From Acidimangrovimonas sediminis (GTDB lineage Bacteria > Pseudomonadota > Alphaproteobacteria > Rhodobacterales > Rhodobacteraceae), in NCBI RefSeq assembly GCF_002871005.1, contig NZ_PHSN01000025.1, positions 1-60,497 on the forward strand: 60,497 bases of DNA, written 5' to 3'. Within the stretch, counting starts at the first letter, position 1. Each line of letters begins with the position of its first letter. This document shows, piece by piece, positions 48,105 to 57,140 of this stretch. Under the pieces are notes generated by a model. The model had not been told where the DNA came from, made no database searches, and saw only the letters and a program-made list of their open reading frames with translations. The position numbers and the translations under genes were made by a program.

Positions 48105-48908
48105 TCAAGCGAAGTCGCGCTGCGGCGCGTCCAATCCATTTTGCAGACACTTGCCCTGGGCGCCCTTCTGGCGCTGACGGCCGCGGCGATCGCGGCCAGC
48201 GCGATGGCCGCGCTGGGGCAATGGCCATGGCTGCAGTTCGAGGCGCGCTTCGGCGACACGACCTTTGCCGCGGCCGGCACCTGGGCACAAATCGGCCTGA
48301 CCGCCTTCCTGGTGGGGCTGTGCTTCTTCCTGCCGGCGAACGGGAGGATGATGCGCCTGGAACGCAGCCACCGCGATTTCCGGATCTCGATCGATGACGT
48401 GACGACCGCCTACGCGGCCGCCCATGCCGCCGACCGGGACGGGGCCTTCGCGCTGTCGTCGGAATTCGAATCCATGCGGGCGCGGATGGAACACCTGCGC
48501 CACCATCCCGACCTCAGCCATCTCGAGCCCGAGCTGCTGCAGCTCGCCGCCGAGATGAGCCACATCTCGCGCGATCTCGCCCGGGTCTATTCCGACGAAA
48601 AGGTGGCGCGCGCCAAGACCTTCCTGGTCCAGCGCCAGCAGGAGGTCGACAGCCTGCGCGAGAAGCTGAAGCTCGCGCAATACGCCTGTGACGAGCTCAA
48701 GCGCTGGATGGCGGACATCGAGGCCGACGAGACCGACGCCGCGCGCCAGATCGCCCGGCTGGAAAGCGACCTGCGTGACGTACTGCCCGGGCTGGGCTAT
48801 GACTTCGAGGATGTTCAGCACCCGGGCCTGCCGCCCGCCGACCCTAAAGACACCGCTCCGGGCACCCCCAATGTCGTCCAGATGCAGCCGAAGACCCCCT
48901 CCAAGTAG
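48093..48908 (+). CDS. Membrane protein with cytosolic coiled coil, unknown function
   Basis: 271 residues. Two N-terminal membrane helices (LALGALLALTAAAIAASAMAAL and IGLTAFLVGLCFFLP) separated by a short loop with WPWLQFEARFGDTTF. The rest is a long helical region with heptad character (about 155-240, VQRQQEVDSLREKLKLAQYA), ending in a Pro-rich tail. Related proteins are common in Rhodobacterales and sometimes called DNA repair protein without support. It follows mlaEF by 158 bases and precedes a PqiA-like gene by 9 bases, so an envelope role is plausible. Confidence 0.7.
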   Translation: MMTISSEVALRRVQSILQTLALGALLALTAAAIAASAMAALGQWPWLQFEARFGDTTFAAAGTWAQIGLTAFLVGLCFFLPANGRMMRLERSHRDFRISIDDVTTAYAAAHAADRDGAFALSSEFESMRARMEHLRHHPDLSHLEPELLQLAAEMSHISRDLARVYSDEKVARAKTFLVQRQQEVDSLREKLKLAQYACDELKRWMADIEADETDAARQIARLESDLRDVLPGLGYDFEDVQHPGLPPADPKDTAPGTPNVVQMQPKTPSK

Positions 48909-48917
48909 GTCCCGCGC

Positions 48918-49364
48918 GTGAGGGCCGTGCTGACCCTGGCCAACCTGGTGCTGCTGGTGGCCTTTCCGATCAGCTGGTTCGCGCCGCTGCTGCGGGCGGG
49001 GCTGCTACCACTGTTCGGCCTGTCCCGGATCTCGGTCGTTTCCGGGCTGCAGGCGCTTTGGGGCAGCGACGTGATGCTGGCGCTGCTGGTCACCTTCCTC
49101 GCCATCTTCGCGCCCTACCTGAAGACCATCGGCCTTGCGCTCCTGCACCTCGGCCTCCTGTCTCCACGGGTGCTGCCGGCGCTGACCCTGCTGGGCAAGC
49201 TCGCCATGGCCGACGTCTTCCTGATCGCGCTCTACATCGTCGTAGTGAAGGGTGTGGGACTGGCCACGGTGCGTACCGATTGGGGGCTTTACCTCTTCAC
49301 CGGCTGCGTGCTGGCCTCGCTTGCCCTCTCGATCGCGTCGAAACGGGCGTTCCACGAGGGGTGA
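48918..49364 (+). CDS. Half-length PqiA-like membrane protein
   Basis: 148 residues with a GTG start and four membrane helices (LTLANLVLLVAFPISWFAPLL, VMLALLVTFLAIFAPYLKTIGLALL, ADVFLIALYIVVVKG, YLFTGCVLASLALSIAS). The MADVFLIALYIVVVKG stretch is the paraquat-inducible protein A signature. Full PqiA has two such halves plus zinc-binding Cys motifs; only one half and no Cys motif is present. PqiA works with MCE proteins, in keeping with mlaEF nearby. Confidence 0.78.
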   Translation: MRAVLTLANLVLLVAFPISWFAPLLRAGLLPLFGLSRISVVSGLQALWGSDVMLALLVTFLAIFAPYLKTIGLALLHLGLLSPRVLPALTLLGKLAMADVFLIALYIVVVKGVGLATVRTDWGLYLFTGCVLASLALSIASKRAFHEG

Positions 49365-49452
49365 CGTCGATTTTTTGATTATTTGCCAAGTTGAAAGGGG
49401 ATTTCCGCCCTCTCTCATCCGGGCCAACCTGTCCCGGGGTGCCGGCGTGCCG

Positions 49453-50121
49453 TCAGAGCTGCGACACGATCCGCTTCGCCTCGGTCGCGCAGGGGGTGAG
49501 GTTGCTGCCCTCGCGGTCCTCGCCGGGGAAGAAGCGGGCGCGCACGGCGGTGGGCATGGGCGCGGGCGTTTCGATCAGGACGCGCGGGCCGGTCGAGGCG
49601 GTCTCGGCCTGCCAGGAGCGGGCGAGGGCGATCTGCGCGGCCTTGGTGGCGCCGTAGGAGCCGAAGAATTTCTGCCCGGCGCGGGGGTCTTCGAGGAAAA
49701 GCGCGGCGCCCTGCCCGTTCTGGTTCAGCAAGGGTTCCACCATGCCGATGAGCATGGCGGTGGCGCGCAGGTTGGTGCGGACGGAGCTGTCGATATCCTT
49801 GGCGTCCAGGTGGCCGGTGGGCGCCAGCGGGGCGGCGTGGATCGCCGTGTGGACCCAGAGCCCCGCCTGCCCCCAGCGATCGTGGATGGAGCGGCAGAGG
49901 TGGCGCATCGCGTCGTCCTCGGTCACATCCATGGGCGCGAGCGTGGCGGAGCCGCCGCGCGCCCTGATCGCGTCGTCCAGCTCCTCGAGACCGCCCACGG
50001 TGCGAGCGACCGCGACGACGTGCCAGCCCGCGGCGCCCAGTTCCTCGGCGATGGCAAAGCCGAGACCGCGGGAGGCGCCCGTGACGAGAGCCACGCGATC
50101 GGAAGTGGGCTGGTCGGTCAT
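49453..50121 (-). CDS. Short-chain dehydrogenase/reductase
   Basis: NAD(P)-dependent oxidoreductase, 222 residues, slightly short for the family. Cofactor motif TGASRGLGFAIAEELG, second motif region HTAIHAAP in place of NNAG, and catalytic SYGATKAAQIAL (Tyr-x3-Lys). Substrate unknown. Same strand as purF, 94 bases downstream; co-transcription possible. Confidence 0.88.
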   Translation of the reverse strand: MTDQPTSDRVALVTGASRGLGFAIAEELGAAGWHVVAVARTVGGLEELDDAIRARGGSATLAPMDVTEDDAMRHLCRSIHDRWGQAGLWVHTAIHAAPLAPTGHLDAKDIDSSVRTNLRATAMLIGMVEPLLNQNGQGAALFLEDPRAGQKFFGSYGATKAAQIALARSWQAETASTGPRVLIETPAPMPTAVRARFFPGEDREGSNLTPCATEAKRIVSQL

Positions 50122-50215
50122 GGGCGGATCCTGCTGTGTGCCGCTTCGCGGCAGGCTTCCGACGGGCGTATCTTCACAAGAACCAGGGGGTTACGGGACG
50201 CCCCTGACATGGGGC

Positions 50216-51694
50216 CTATTCGGCGGCCTTCATCTGGAAGCCCTTCTCGATCATGTCGGACGGCGCCACGGGGTATTCACCAGAGAAGCAGGCGTCGCAG
50301 TAGCGCGGCGCGCGGGCATCGCGCCCGCCGCTTTCGCCCACCGCGCGGTAGAGACCGTCGAGCGAGATGAACTTGAGGCTGTCGATGCCGATCCACTGGC
50401 GCATCTCCTCCTCCGACATCGTGGCCGCGAGCAGCTTGGAGCGCTCGGGCGTGTCGACACCGTAGAAGCAGGGCCAGGCGGTGGGTGGAGAGGCGATGCG
50501 GAAGTGTACCTCGGCCGCGCCGGCGTCGAGGATCATGTCCTTGATCTTGCGCGAGGTGGTGCCGCGCACGACCGAGTCGTCGACCAGGATCACCCGCTTG
50601 CCGCGCACCAGGGCGCGGTTGACGTTCAGCTTCAGCCGCACGCCCATGTTGCGGATCTGCTCGGTCGGTTCGATGAAGGTTCGGCCCATGTACTGGTTGC
50701 GGATGATCCCCATGCCGTAGGGAATGCCGCTTTCGGCGGCGTAGCCGATCGCCGCGGGGGTGCCGCTGTCGGGCACCGGGCAAACCAGATCGGCCTCCAC
50801 CGGGGCCTCGCGCGCCAGTTCCACGCCGATGGCGCGGCGGGTCTCGTAGACTGAGCGGCCGCCGAGGATGGAGTCGGGGCGCGAGAAATACACGTGTTCG
50901 AAGATGCAGAAGCGCGAGGGCCGACCCTCGAACGGGTGGAAGCTTTCGACCCCCTTGGCGCCGATCACCACCATCTCGCCCGGCTCGATCTCGCGGATGA
51001 ACTCGGCCCCGATGATGTCGAGGCCGCAGGTCTCGGACGAGAGACACCAGCCGCCGTCGCCCAGCTTGCCCAGCACCAGCGGACGCACCCCCAGCGCATC
51101 GCGCACGCCAATGAGCTTCGTCCGGGTCATCGCGACGACAGAGAAGGCACCCTCGACCCGGCGCAGCGCGTCCTTCATCCGCTCGGGGATGTTCTTCTGG
51201 ATCGAGCGCGCCATCAGGTGGATGATGCATTCGCTGTCCGAGGACGACTGGAAGATCGAGCCGCGCTCGATCAGTTCGCGCCGGAGCGCGGTGGCGTTGG
51301 TGATGTTACCGTTGTGGGCCACCGCGCAGCCACCCATCGCGAACTCGCCAAAGAAGGGCTGCACGTCGCGGATCGCGGTGTTGCCCTTCGATCCGGCGGT
51401 GGAATAGCGCACGTGGCCGATGCCGATGGATCCCGGCAGCGTGGCCATCACGTCGGCCTTGGTGAAGGTGTCGCGGACGTAGCCGAAACGGCGGGCCGAA
51501 TTGAAGCCGGTCTCGGGATCGTGGGTTACGATACCGCCGGCCTCCTGCCCGCGGTGTTGCAGGGCATGCATGCCGAGCGCCACGAAATTCGCGGCATCCG
51601 CCACACCGATGACGCCGAAGACGCCACACTCCTCGTGCAGCTTGTCGTCATCAAAGGGATGGGCGGGGGGAAACTGCGGGTCTGTCGCAGGCAT
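50216..51694 (-). CDS. purF: Amidophosphoribosyltransferase
   Basis: First committed enzyme of purine synthesis: PRPP plus glutamine to phosphoribosylamine. 492 residues. The ATG at 51694 gives a 22-residue propeptide before the nucleophile Cys23 (EECGVFGVIG), as in Fe-S containing PurF enzymes. Ntn-glutaminase motifs LQHRGQEAGGI and GIGHVRYSTAG; PRPP site VILVDDSVVRGTTSRK; C-terminal CDACFSGEYP adds cysteines of the [4Fe-4S] type. GGAGTGACC precedes the start. Downstream of cvpA, the classic cvpA-purF linkage. Confidence 0.97.
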   Translation of the reverse strand: MPATDPQFPPAHPFDDDKLHEECGVFGVIGVADAANFVALGMHALQHRGQEAGGIVTHDPETGFNSARRFGYVRDTFTKADVMATLPGSIGIGHVRYSTAGSKGNTAIRDVQPFFGEFAMGGCAVAHNGNITNATALRRELIERGSIFQSSSDSECIIHLMARSIQKNIPERMKDALRRVEGAFSVVAMTRTKLIGVRDALGVRPLVLGKLGDGGWCLSSETCGLDIIGAEFIREIEPGEMVVIGAKGVESFHPFEGRPSRFCIFEHVYFSRPDSILGGRSVYETRRAIGVELAREAPVEADLVCPVPDSGTPAAIGYAAESGIPYGMGIIRNQYMGRTFIEPTEQIRNMGVRLKLNVNRALVRGKRVILVDDSVVRGTTSRKIKDMILDAGAAEVHFRIASPPTAWPCFYGVDTPERSKLLAATMSEEEMRQWIGIDSLKFISLDGLYRAVGESGGRDARAPRYCDACFSGEYPVAPSDMIEKGFQMKAAE

Positions 51695-51810
51695 CGGGCG
51701 GTCACTCCGAATCCATGGCGGGGGCGTTTGCCCCCCCATGTAGTGCGTCGTCACCCAAGTGTCACGTGCCGACTTGGCCGCACCCCGCCCCGCCGGGTAC
51801 CAACGCACGG

Positions 51811-51835
51811 GATCGGGGCCGTTGCGGCCCCGATC
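51811..51835. terminator. Perfect hairpin between cvpA and purF
   Basis: GATCGGGGCC-GTTGC-GGCCCCGATC, symmetrical 10-bp arms, 27 bases past the cvpA stop. No T-run. A second GC hairpin (GGGGGC-AAAC-GCCCCC on the minus strand) occurs near 51720-51738. They may attenuate purF transcription or stabilise the mRNA. Confidence 0.5.
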
Positions 51836-51861
51836 GGCGGTGTCGATGAGAAGCCTGGCGC

Positions 51862-52503
51862 TCAGTTCTTTGGGGCCGGCGGGGTCAGCGTGGTCGCGCC
51901 CGTTCCGGTGGCGCCGCTGTTGCCGGTGACGCCGTCTGCCCCCTTGGGCGGTGCGCCGCAATCGCCGACCAGCCCCTCGTAGGTGTTTTCGAGCCAGCGC
52001 GGCATCTGGTCGGGGATGTCCGAATTCAGCTTGGCCTGGAAGTTGGCGAAGATATGCGCCGACTGGCTTTGCGCGACCTGCGGGATCGCCTCGCCGGCCA
52101 TGGCGCGGTCGTAGACGATCAAGGCCACGGCGACCAGAAGGATGCCCCGTGCCACGCCGAAGAGGAAGCCGAGCCCGCGGTCGAAGCCCCCGAGGACGGA
52201 ATTCTGCACGGCCGAGGACAGGAGCGGCGTGAAGAACGCCAGCACCACGAGGGCCAGGGCGAAGACCACCGCGAAGGCCGCGATGATCGACAATTCGCAC
52301 GATCCGGCCAGAAACTTGTCGAGCACGGGGATCTGCTTGATCAGCGGTTCGGCCTGGGGGGCGAAGATATAGGCGACCACGGCCGCCGCGATCCAGCCGG
52401 CGATCGCCATCACCTCCCGGACGAAACCGCGCGCATAGGCGAGGATCGCCGAGAGGATGATCACCACGATCACCACCACGTCCACGATGTTGATACCTTC
52501 CAT
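51862..52503 (-). CDS. cvpA: CvpA family membrane protein
   Basis: 213 residues with four membrane helices (VDVVVIVVIILSAILAYARGF, REVMAIAGWIAAAVVAYIFA, IIAAFAVVFALALVVLAFF, FLFGVARGILLVAVALIVY). Required for colicin V export and envelope integrity in E. coli; the true role is unclear. The C-terminal 40 residues are Gly/Thr/Pro-rich. AGAGGAC before the ATG. Between radA and purF on the same strand. Confidence 0.92.
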   Translation of the reverse strand: MEGINIVDVVVIVVIILSAILAYARGFVREVMAIAGWIAAAVVAYIFAPQAEPLIKQIPVLDKFLAGSCELSIIAAFAVVFALALVVLAFFTPLLSSAVQNSVLGGFDRGLGFLFGVARGILLVAVALIVYDRAMAGEAIPQVAQSQSAHIFANFQAKLNSDIPDQMPRWLENTYEGLVGDCGAPPKGADGVTGNSGATGTGATTLTPPAPKN

Positions 52504-52572
52504 GCCCGTCCTCTTTCGTTCCTTGTTGGGGGTCGCCCTGGCCGGCCCCGCACTACCTGTCGGGGGCCGGTC

Positions 52573-53940
52573 TCAGCCCGCCCCGAAGACCTCGCCCACG
52601 AATGCGGTCAGATCCTGCATCTGACGCACCCTCATCCCCTCGTCCGTACCGGCTTTCGTGCGCGCGGGCGCGATCGCCTGTGAGAAACCAAGTTTTCGGG
52701 CCTCTTTCAACCTGTTTTCCGTCTGTCCCACCGGGCGCAGCGCCCCCGACAGGCTGATCTCGCCGAAAAGCACGAGGTCGGGCGGCAGGGCCACGTCCTC
52801 GCGCGCGGACAGGATCGCAGCAGCAACCGCCAGATCGGCCGCCGGTTCCGAAACCCGCATGCCACCGGCCACATTCAGGAACAGGTCGAGCCCCGCGAAG
52901 GGGATGCCGCAACGCGCCTCGAGCACCGCGAGGATGGTCGAGATGCGGCCCGAATCCAGCCCCACGACCGTGCGCCGGGGCGTGCCCAGCGGCGAGGGGG
53001 CGACCAGCGCCTGGATCTCGGTCAGCACGGGGCGCGTGCCCTCGATCCCCGCGAAGACCGCCGATCCGGGGCTTGCCTGCCCGCGTTCCGACAGGAACAG
53101 CGCCGAGGGATTGCCGACCTGGGCGAGGCCGCCGCCGGTCATCTCGAACACGCCGATCTCGTCGGCCGCGCCGAAGCGGTTCTTGACCGCGCGCAGGATG
53201 CGGAACTGATGCCCGCGCTCGCCCTCGAAATAGAGAACCGTGTCCACCATGTGCTCGACCACCCGGGGGCCGGCGATCTGCCCCTCCTTGGTGACATGAC
53301 CTACGAGGATGACGGAGGTCCCCCGCCGCTTGGCGAAGTTCACCAGCTCATGCGCGGCGGCACGGACCTGGCTGACGGATCCAGGCGCGCTGTCGACGTT
53401 GTCGGCCCACATGGTCTGGATCGAATCGATGATGGCAAGGTCCGGGCGTTCCTCGTCCAGCGTGGTGAGGATGTCGCGCAGGTTGGTCTCGGCCCCAAGC
53501 TTCACCGGCGCCTGGCTGAGGCCGAGGCGCCCGGCCCGCATCCGCACCTGGGCCGAGGCTTCCTCGCCCGAGATGTAGACGCATTTGAGGCCCGAAGTGG
53601 CGAAGGCTGCGGCAGCCTGCAAGAGCAACGTCGATTTGCCGATGCCGGGATCGCCGCCGACCAGAATCGCCGAGGCGGGAACGAGGCCACCGCCGAGGAC
53701 GCGGTCAAGCTCCTCCATCCCCGAGGTGGCGCGCGGCGGCGGGGCTTCCTCGGTGGCGAGGTCGGTCAGGGCCACAGCCCGGCCCCGCTGGGCGCCCAGC
53801 GACTTGGCCGAGGGGCCAGCGGTGAGCGGGGCCTCCTCCACCAGGGAGTTCCAGGCACCGCAGCTGTCGCAGCGGCCGACCCACTTGCGATGGGAGGCGC
53901 CACAATTGGTGCAGGTGAAGGCGGGGGCTGACTTTGCCAT
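52573..53940 (-). CDS. radA: DNA repair helicase-like protein RadA
   Basis: RecA-like branch-migration factor in recombination repair. 455 residues. N-terminal C4 zinc finger CTNCG ... CDSCGAW, Walker A GGDPGIGKST (about 95-104), the RadA-specific KNRFGAADEIG motif, and a C-terminal Lon-protease-like domain (from about 290, GMRVSEPAADLAVAAAILSA). AAGGGCGGC precedes the ATG at 53940. 69 bases to cvpA. Confidence 0.97.
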   Translation of the reverse strand: MAKSAPAFTCTNCGASHRKWVGRCDSCGAWNSLVEEAPLTAGPSAKSLGAQRGRAVALTDLATEEAPPPRATSGMEELDRVLGGGLVPASAILVGGDPGIGKSTLLLQAAAAFATSGLKCVYISGEEASAQVRMRAGRLGLSQAPVKLGAETNLRDILTTLDEERPDLAIIDSIQTMWADNVDSAPGSVSQVRAAAHELVNFAKRRGTSVILVGHVTKEGQIAGPRVVEHMVDTVLYFEGERGHQFRILRAVKNRFGAADEIGVFEMTGGGLAQVGNPSALFLSERGQASPGSAVFAGIEGTRPVLTEIQALVAPSPLGTPRRTVVGLDSGRISTILAVLEARCGIPFAGLDLFLNVAGGMRVSEPAADLAVAAAILSAREDVALPPDLVLFGEISLSGALRPVGQTENRLKEARKLGFSQAIAPARTKAGTDEGMRVRQMQDLTAFVGEVFGAG

Positions 53941-54180
53941 GCCGCCCTTGGTGCCCGAGCCGCGCAGGCGGCGCAAGCTGTCGCGGCGAGATGGCGCCGG
54001 GGGTGTTGCATGCGGAGCCGGGGTGCATCGCCCGTCCCTGCCCCGCCCCGCGCCGCCCGGACCGGAAACCTCGACACAGCTCGGCCACGCCCGCGGCTTT
54101 CCCCTTCGCAGGGCTTTCCAGCGCCCGGCCCGCGCCCTATCCTCATTCCCACGGGATCGTCCCGAAGCTGGGAGTCCCCC

Positions 54181-54279
54181 ATGACCGCCTTGATCGACGC
54201 GCCGCAGATCCCCCGCCCGCACGGAACGGTCGGGTGCACCATGGCCGGGGGCACCACGGCCGGGGGCACCGCCGGATGA
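54181..54279 (+). CDS. Possible 32-residue leader peptide before the DUF2927 gene
   Basis: ATG at 54181 after GGGAGTCCCCC opens a frame MTALIDAPQIPRPHG followed by two near-identical Gly/Thr segments (AGGTTAGGTAG) from a 15-base duplication (54238-54267). Its stop overlaps the ATG of the lipoprotein gene (ATGA). It could couple translation or be a chance frame in a repeat. Confidence 0.3.
   Translation: MTALIDAPQIPRPHGTVGCTMAGGTTAGGTAG
54238..54267. repeat. Two 15-base tandem units
   Basis: ACCATGGCCGGGGGC and ACCACGGCCGGGGGC, directly before the start codon at 54276. Confidence 0.75.
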
Positions 54280-55667
54280 GCGCCCTGCCCCGCAGCGCCG
54301 CGGCATTCCTCCTGCTCGCGGTCACGTCCCTCGCCGCCTGCACGACGCAGCCGGAACCTGTGCCCACCCCGCAACGTGCCGTGGTGCTGGCGCCTGTCGC
54401 CCTGCCGCCGATGAAGACCTTCGGCCCCTATCGCGCCACGCCGCCGCACCTGTCCAACGTCGATATCGCGCGCGACTTCCTCGACCTCTCGTTCCGCCTG
54501 GAAAGCGGCCGCGACCTGCCGTGGATGAGCCGCTTCATGGGCCCGGTGACGGTGACGATGACCGGGACCATCCCGCCGACGGCCCCGGCCGAGCTTGACC
54601 ACGTGCTTGCCCGCTTTCGCAGCGAGGCGAAGATCGACGTGCACCGCATCCCCGGCCCCGCCAACATCACGATCCAGTTCCTGCCGCGCGCCGAGATGCA
54701 GGCGCTGGTGCCGCAGGCGGCCTGTTTCGTGGCGCCGCGGGTGAATTCCTGGGCTGATTACCGCCAGGCGCGCGGCACTTCCCGACTGGACTGGACCACG
54801 CTGAAGGTGCGCGACAAGCTGGCGGTCTTCATCCCCTCCGACACCGCCCCGCAGGAGATCCGCGACTGCCTGAACGAGGAGGTGGCGCAGGCGCTCGGGC
54901 CGCTCGACGACCTCTACCGCCTCACCGAGTCGGTGTTCGACGACGACAATTTCCAGAGCGTGCTCACAGGCTTCGACATGCTGATGCTGCGGGTCTACTA
55001 CGCGCCCGAGCTGCCCGCCGGCACCACCCGGGCCGAGGCGGCGGCGCGGCTTCCCGCGATCCTTGCGCGGCTGAACCCGGCGGGGGAACACATAACCCCC
55101 CGTCCCGCACCCGGCCCCACCCCGCGCCCCTGGATCGACGCGATCGAGACCGCGCTCGGCCCCGGGACAAGCGACACCCGCCGCGGCGACGCCGCGATCC
55201 GGGCGGTCGAGATCGCTCAGAAGGAGGGCTGGACCGACGCGCGCATGGCGTTTTCATACTTCGTGCTGGGCCGTCTGGCGCGGATCGAGAACCCCGAGAC
55301 GGCGTTGCATGCGCTTCAGGCGGCCGACAGGATCTATCGCACGCTGCCCGACACCGAGATCCAGCGCGCCCATATCGACATGCAGCTGGCCGCCTACGCA
55401 CTGGTCGCCGACGACCCCGACCACGCGCTGACGCTGATCCGCCGCGCCCGCCCTGCGGCGGAGCGGGCGCAGAACGCGGCGCTGCTGGCCACGCTCTACA
55501 TGATCCGCGCCGATGCGCTGGCGATGAAGGGCGACCGCAAGGCAGCCCGCGCCGCCCGCCTCGACAGTATCGGGTGGTCGCGCTACGGTTTCGGAACCGA
55601 GCAGACGATCCAGAGCCGCCTGGCCCAGATCGCCGCCCTCGCGGGGGAGCCCGCCACGGGAGGGTAA
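54276..55667 (+). CDS. DUF2927 lipoprotein with helical repeats
   Basis: 463 residues. Lipobox LAAC with lipidated Cys at residue 22, so envelope-anchored. The DUF2927 domain (about 60-250) contains VDIARDFLDLSFRLESGR, the RFMGPVTVTMTG stretch and CLNEEVAQALGPLDDLYRLTESVFDDDNF, where the Glu-rich helix resembles the zinc-protease-like fold without a clear HExxH. The C-terminal third is TPR-like (ALHALQAADRIYRTLPD). Function unknown; wide in Rhodobacterales. Confidence 0.78.
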   Translation: MSALPRSAAAFLLLAVTSLAACTTQPEPVPTPQRAVVLAPVALPPMKTFGPYRATPPHLSNVDIARDFLDLSFRLESGRDLPWMSRFMGPVTVTMTGTIPPTAPAELDHVLARFRSEAKIDVHRIPGPANITIQFLPRAEMQALVPQAACFVAPRVNSWADYRQARGTSRLDWTTLKVRDKLAVFIPSDTAPQEIRDCLNEEVAQALGPLDDLYRLTESVFDDDNFQSVLTGFDMLMLRVYYAPELPAGTTRAEAAARLPAILARLNPAGEHITPRPAPGPTPRPWIDAIETALGPGTSDTRRGDAAIRAVEIAQKEGWTDARMAFSYFVLGRLARIENPETALHALQAADRIYRTLPDTEIQRAHIDMQLAAYALVADDPDHALTLIRRARPAAERAQNAALLATLYMIRADALAMKGDRKAARAARLDSIGWSRYGFGTEQTIQSRLAQIAALAGEPATGG

Positions 55668-55681
55668 GCGCCGGGGGGTGC

Positions 55682-55741
55682 AGGTGCCGGGCGTAAGGGT
55701 GCCGGGGGTACGGATGCCGGGGGGAGAAGTGTCGGGAGGAT
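55682..55741. repeat. Four degenerate 15-base tandem units
   Basis: Units AGGTGCCGGGCGTA, AGGGTGCCGGGGGTA, CGGATGCCGGGGGGA and GAAGTGTCGGGAGGA, in the gap before the 54-residue membrane protein gene. Confidence 0.7.
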
Positions 55742-55785
55742 GCCTTCCGGGGCGGCACGGTTCCGGGTATCAGGGGGAGGAAAGG

Positions 55786-55950
55786 ATGATCGTCATCGCC
55801 GGGGTGATCGTCGGCGCGCTGCTGGGCGCCTTCACTGCCCGCAGACGTGGCGGCAGCGGCCTGGACGTCGCGCAATATGCGGCGGTCTATGCCATCGTGC
55901 TGGGCCTGTTGTGCATGTTCGCGACCATCGCGATCGAAAGGATGAGCTGA
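55786..55950 (+). CDS. 54-residue membrane protein
   Basis: Two membrane helices: IVIAGVIVGALLGAFTA and YAAVYAIVLGLLCMFATIAIE, linked by RRRGGSGLDVAQ. A strong GGGAGGAAAGG precedes the ATG. Similar short proteins in this order are sometimes labelled apolipoprotein acyltransferase, which its size rules out. The frame extends upstream through tandem repeats, but that part is artificial. It is 5 bases before the VWA gene, so a functional pairing is likely. Confidence 0.75.
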   Translation: MIVIAGVIVGALLGAFTARRRGGSGLDVAQYAAVYAIVLGLLCMFATIAIERMS

Positions 55951-55955
55951 GCCAG

Positions 55956-57140
55956 ATGTTCGTGCCCTTCTTCGAGAACCTCCGCGCCGCCGGCGTGCCG
56001 GTCAGCCTGCGGGAATACCTGGGCTTTCTCGAGGGGATGCGCGCCGACCTCGCGCTCTACGACATCGAGGCCTTCTACTACCTCGCCCGCCTGACCATGG
56101 TGAAGGACGAACGCCACATCGACCGTTTCGACCGCGCCTTCGCCACCACCTTCAAGGGCGTCCAAGAGCTCCCCGTCGAGGCGGTGATCGAGGCGCTGGA
56201 CCTGCCGAAGGACTGGCTGGAGAAACTGGCCGAGAAGCACCTGACCCCCGAGGAACGCGCCGAGATCGAGGCGCTCGGCGGCTTCGACAAGCTGATGGAG
56301 ACGCTGCGCGAGCGGCTGAAGGAACAGCAGGGCCGGCACCAGGGCGGGAACAAGTGGATCGGCACGGCGGGCACCTCGCCCTTCGGCGCCTACGGCTACA
56401 ACCCCGAAGGCGTGCGCATCGGCCAGGACGAAAGCCGCCACCAGCGCGCGGTGAAGGTCTGGGACAAGCGCGAGTTCCGCAACCTCGACGACGGGGTGGA
56501 GCTGGGCACGCGCAACATCAAGGTGGCGCTGAAGCGTCTGCGCAAATGGGCCCGCGACGGCGCGGAGGAGGAGCTCGACCTGGACGGCACGATCCGCAAG
56601 ACGGCCGAGCATGGCTATCTCGACGTGCAGACCCGGCCCGAGCGGCGCAACGCGGTCAAGGTTCTGCTGTTCCTCGACGTGGGCGGGTCGATGGACACCT
56701 ATGTCAAGGTGGTGGAGGAGCTGTTCAGCGCGGCCCGGGCCGAGTTCAAGCACCTCGAGCATTTCTACTTTCACAACTGCCTGTATGAGGGCGTCTGGCG
56801 CGACAACCGCCGCCGCTGGGATGCGCAGACCTCGACGGCCGAGATCCTGCGCACCTATGGCCATGATTACAAATGCATCTTCGTCGGCGACGCCTCGATG
56901 TCGCCCTATGAGATCACCCATGCGGGCGGTGCGAACGAACACTGGAACCAGGAACCCGGCGCGGTCTGGCTGCAACGCGCGATCGGGCAATGGCCCTCGA
57001 CGCTGTGGATCAACCCGACGCCGGAACGCTACTGGGCCAATTCCCACTCGATCCGCCTGATCCGGCAGATCTTCGAGAACCGGATGGTGCCGATGACGCT
57101 CGACGGGATCGGCCGCGGCATCCGGGAGCTTGGACGCTGA
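55956..57140 (+). CDS. VWA domain protein (CoxE-like)
   Basis: 394 residues. The N-terminal half is the DUF/CoxE-type helical region (FFENLRAAGVPVSLREYLGFLEGM, cited as positions 5-28) and the C-terminal half a von Willebrand A fold with a variant MIDAS motif FLDVGGSMD, GDASMSPYEIT and ERYWANSHS. Such proteins work with MoxR-type AAA+ ATPases in metalloprotein or cofactor insertion; no MoxR gene is next to it here. GAGCTGAGCCAG precedes the ATG; the gene is tightly linked to the 54-residue protein upstream and a 123-residue protein downstream. Confidence 0.87.
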   Translation: MFVPFFENLRAAGVPVSLREYLGFLEGMRADLALYDIEAFYYLARLTMVKDERHIDRFDRAFATTFKGVQELPVEAVIEALDLPKDWLEKLAEKHLTPEERAEIEALGGFDKLMETLRERLKEQQGRHQGGNKWIGTAGTSPFGAYGYNPEGVRIGQDESRHQRAVKVWDKREFRNLDDGVELGTRNIKVALKRLRKWARDGAEEELDLDGTIRKTAEHGYLDVQTRPERRNAVKVLLFLDVGGSMDTYVKVVEELFSAARAEFKHLEHFYFHNCLYEGVWRDNRRRWDAQTSTAEILRTYGHDYKCIFVGDASMSPYEITHAGGANEHWNQEPGAVWLQRAIGQWPSTLWINPTPERYWANSHSIRLIRQIFENRMVPMTLDGIGRGIRELGR

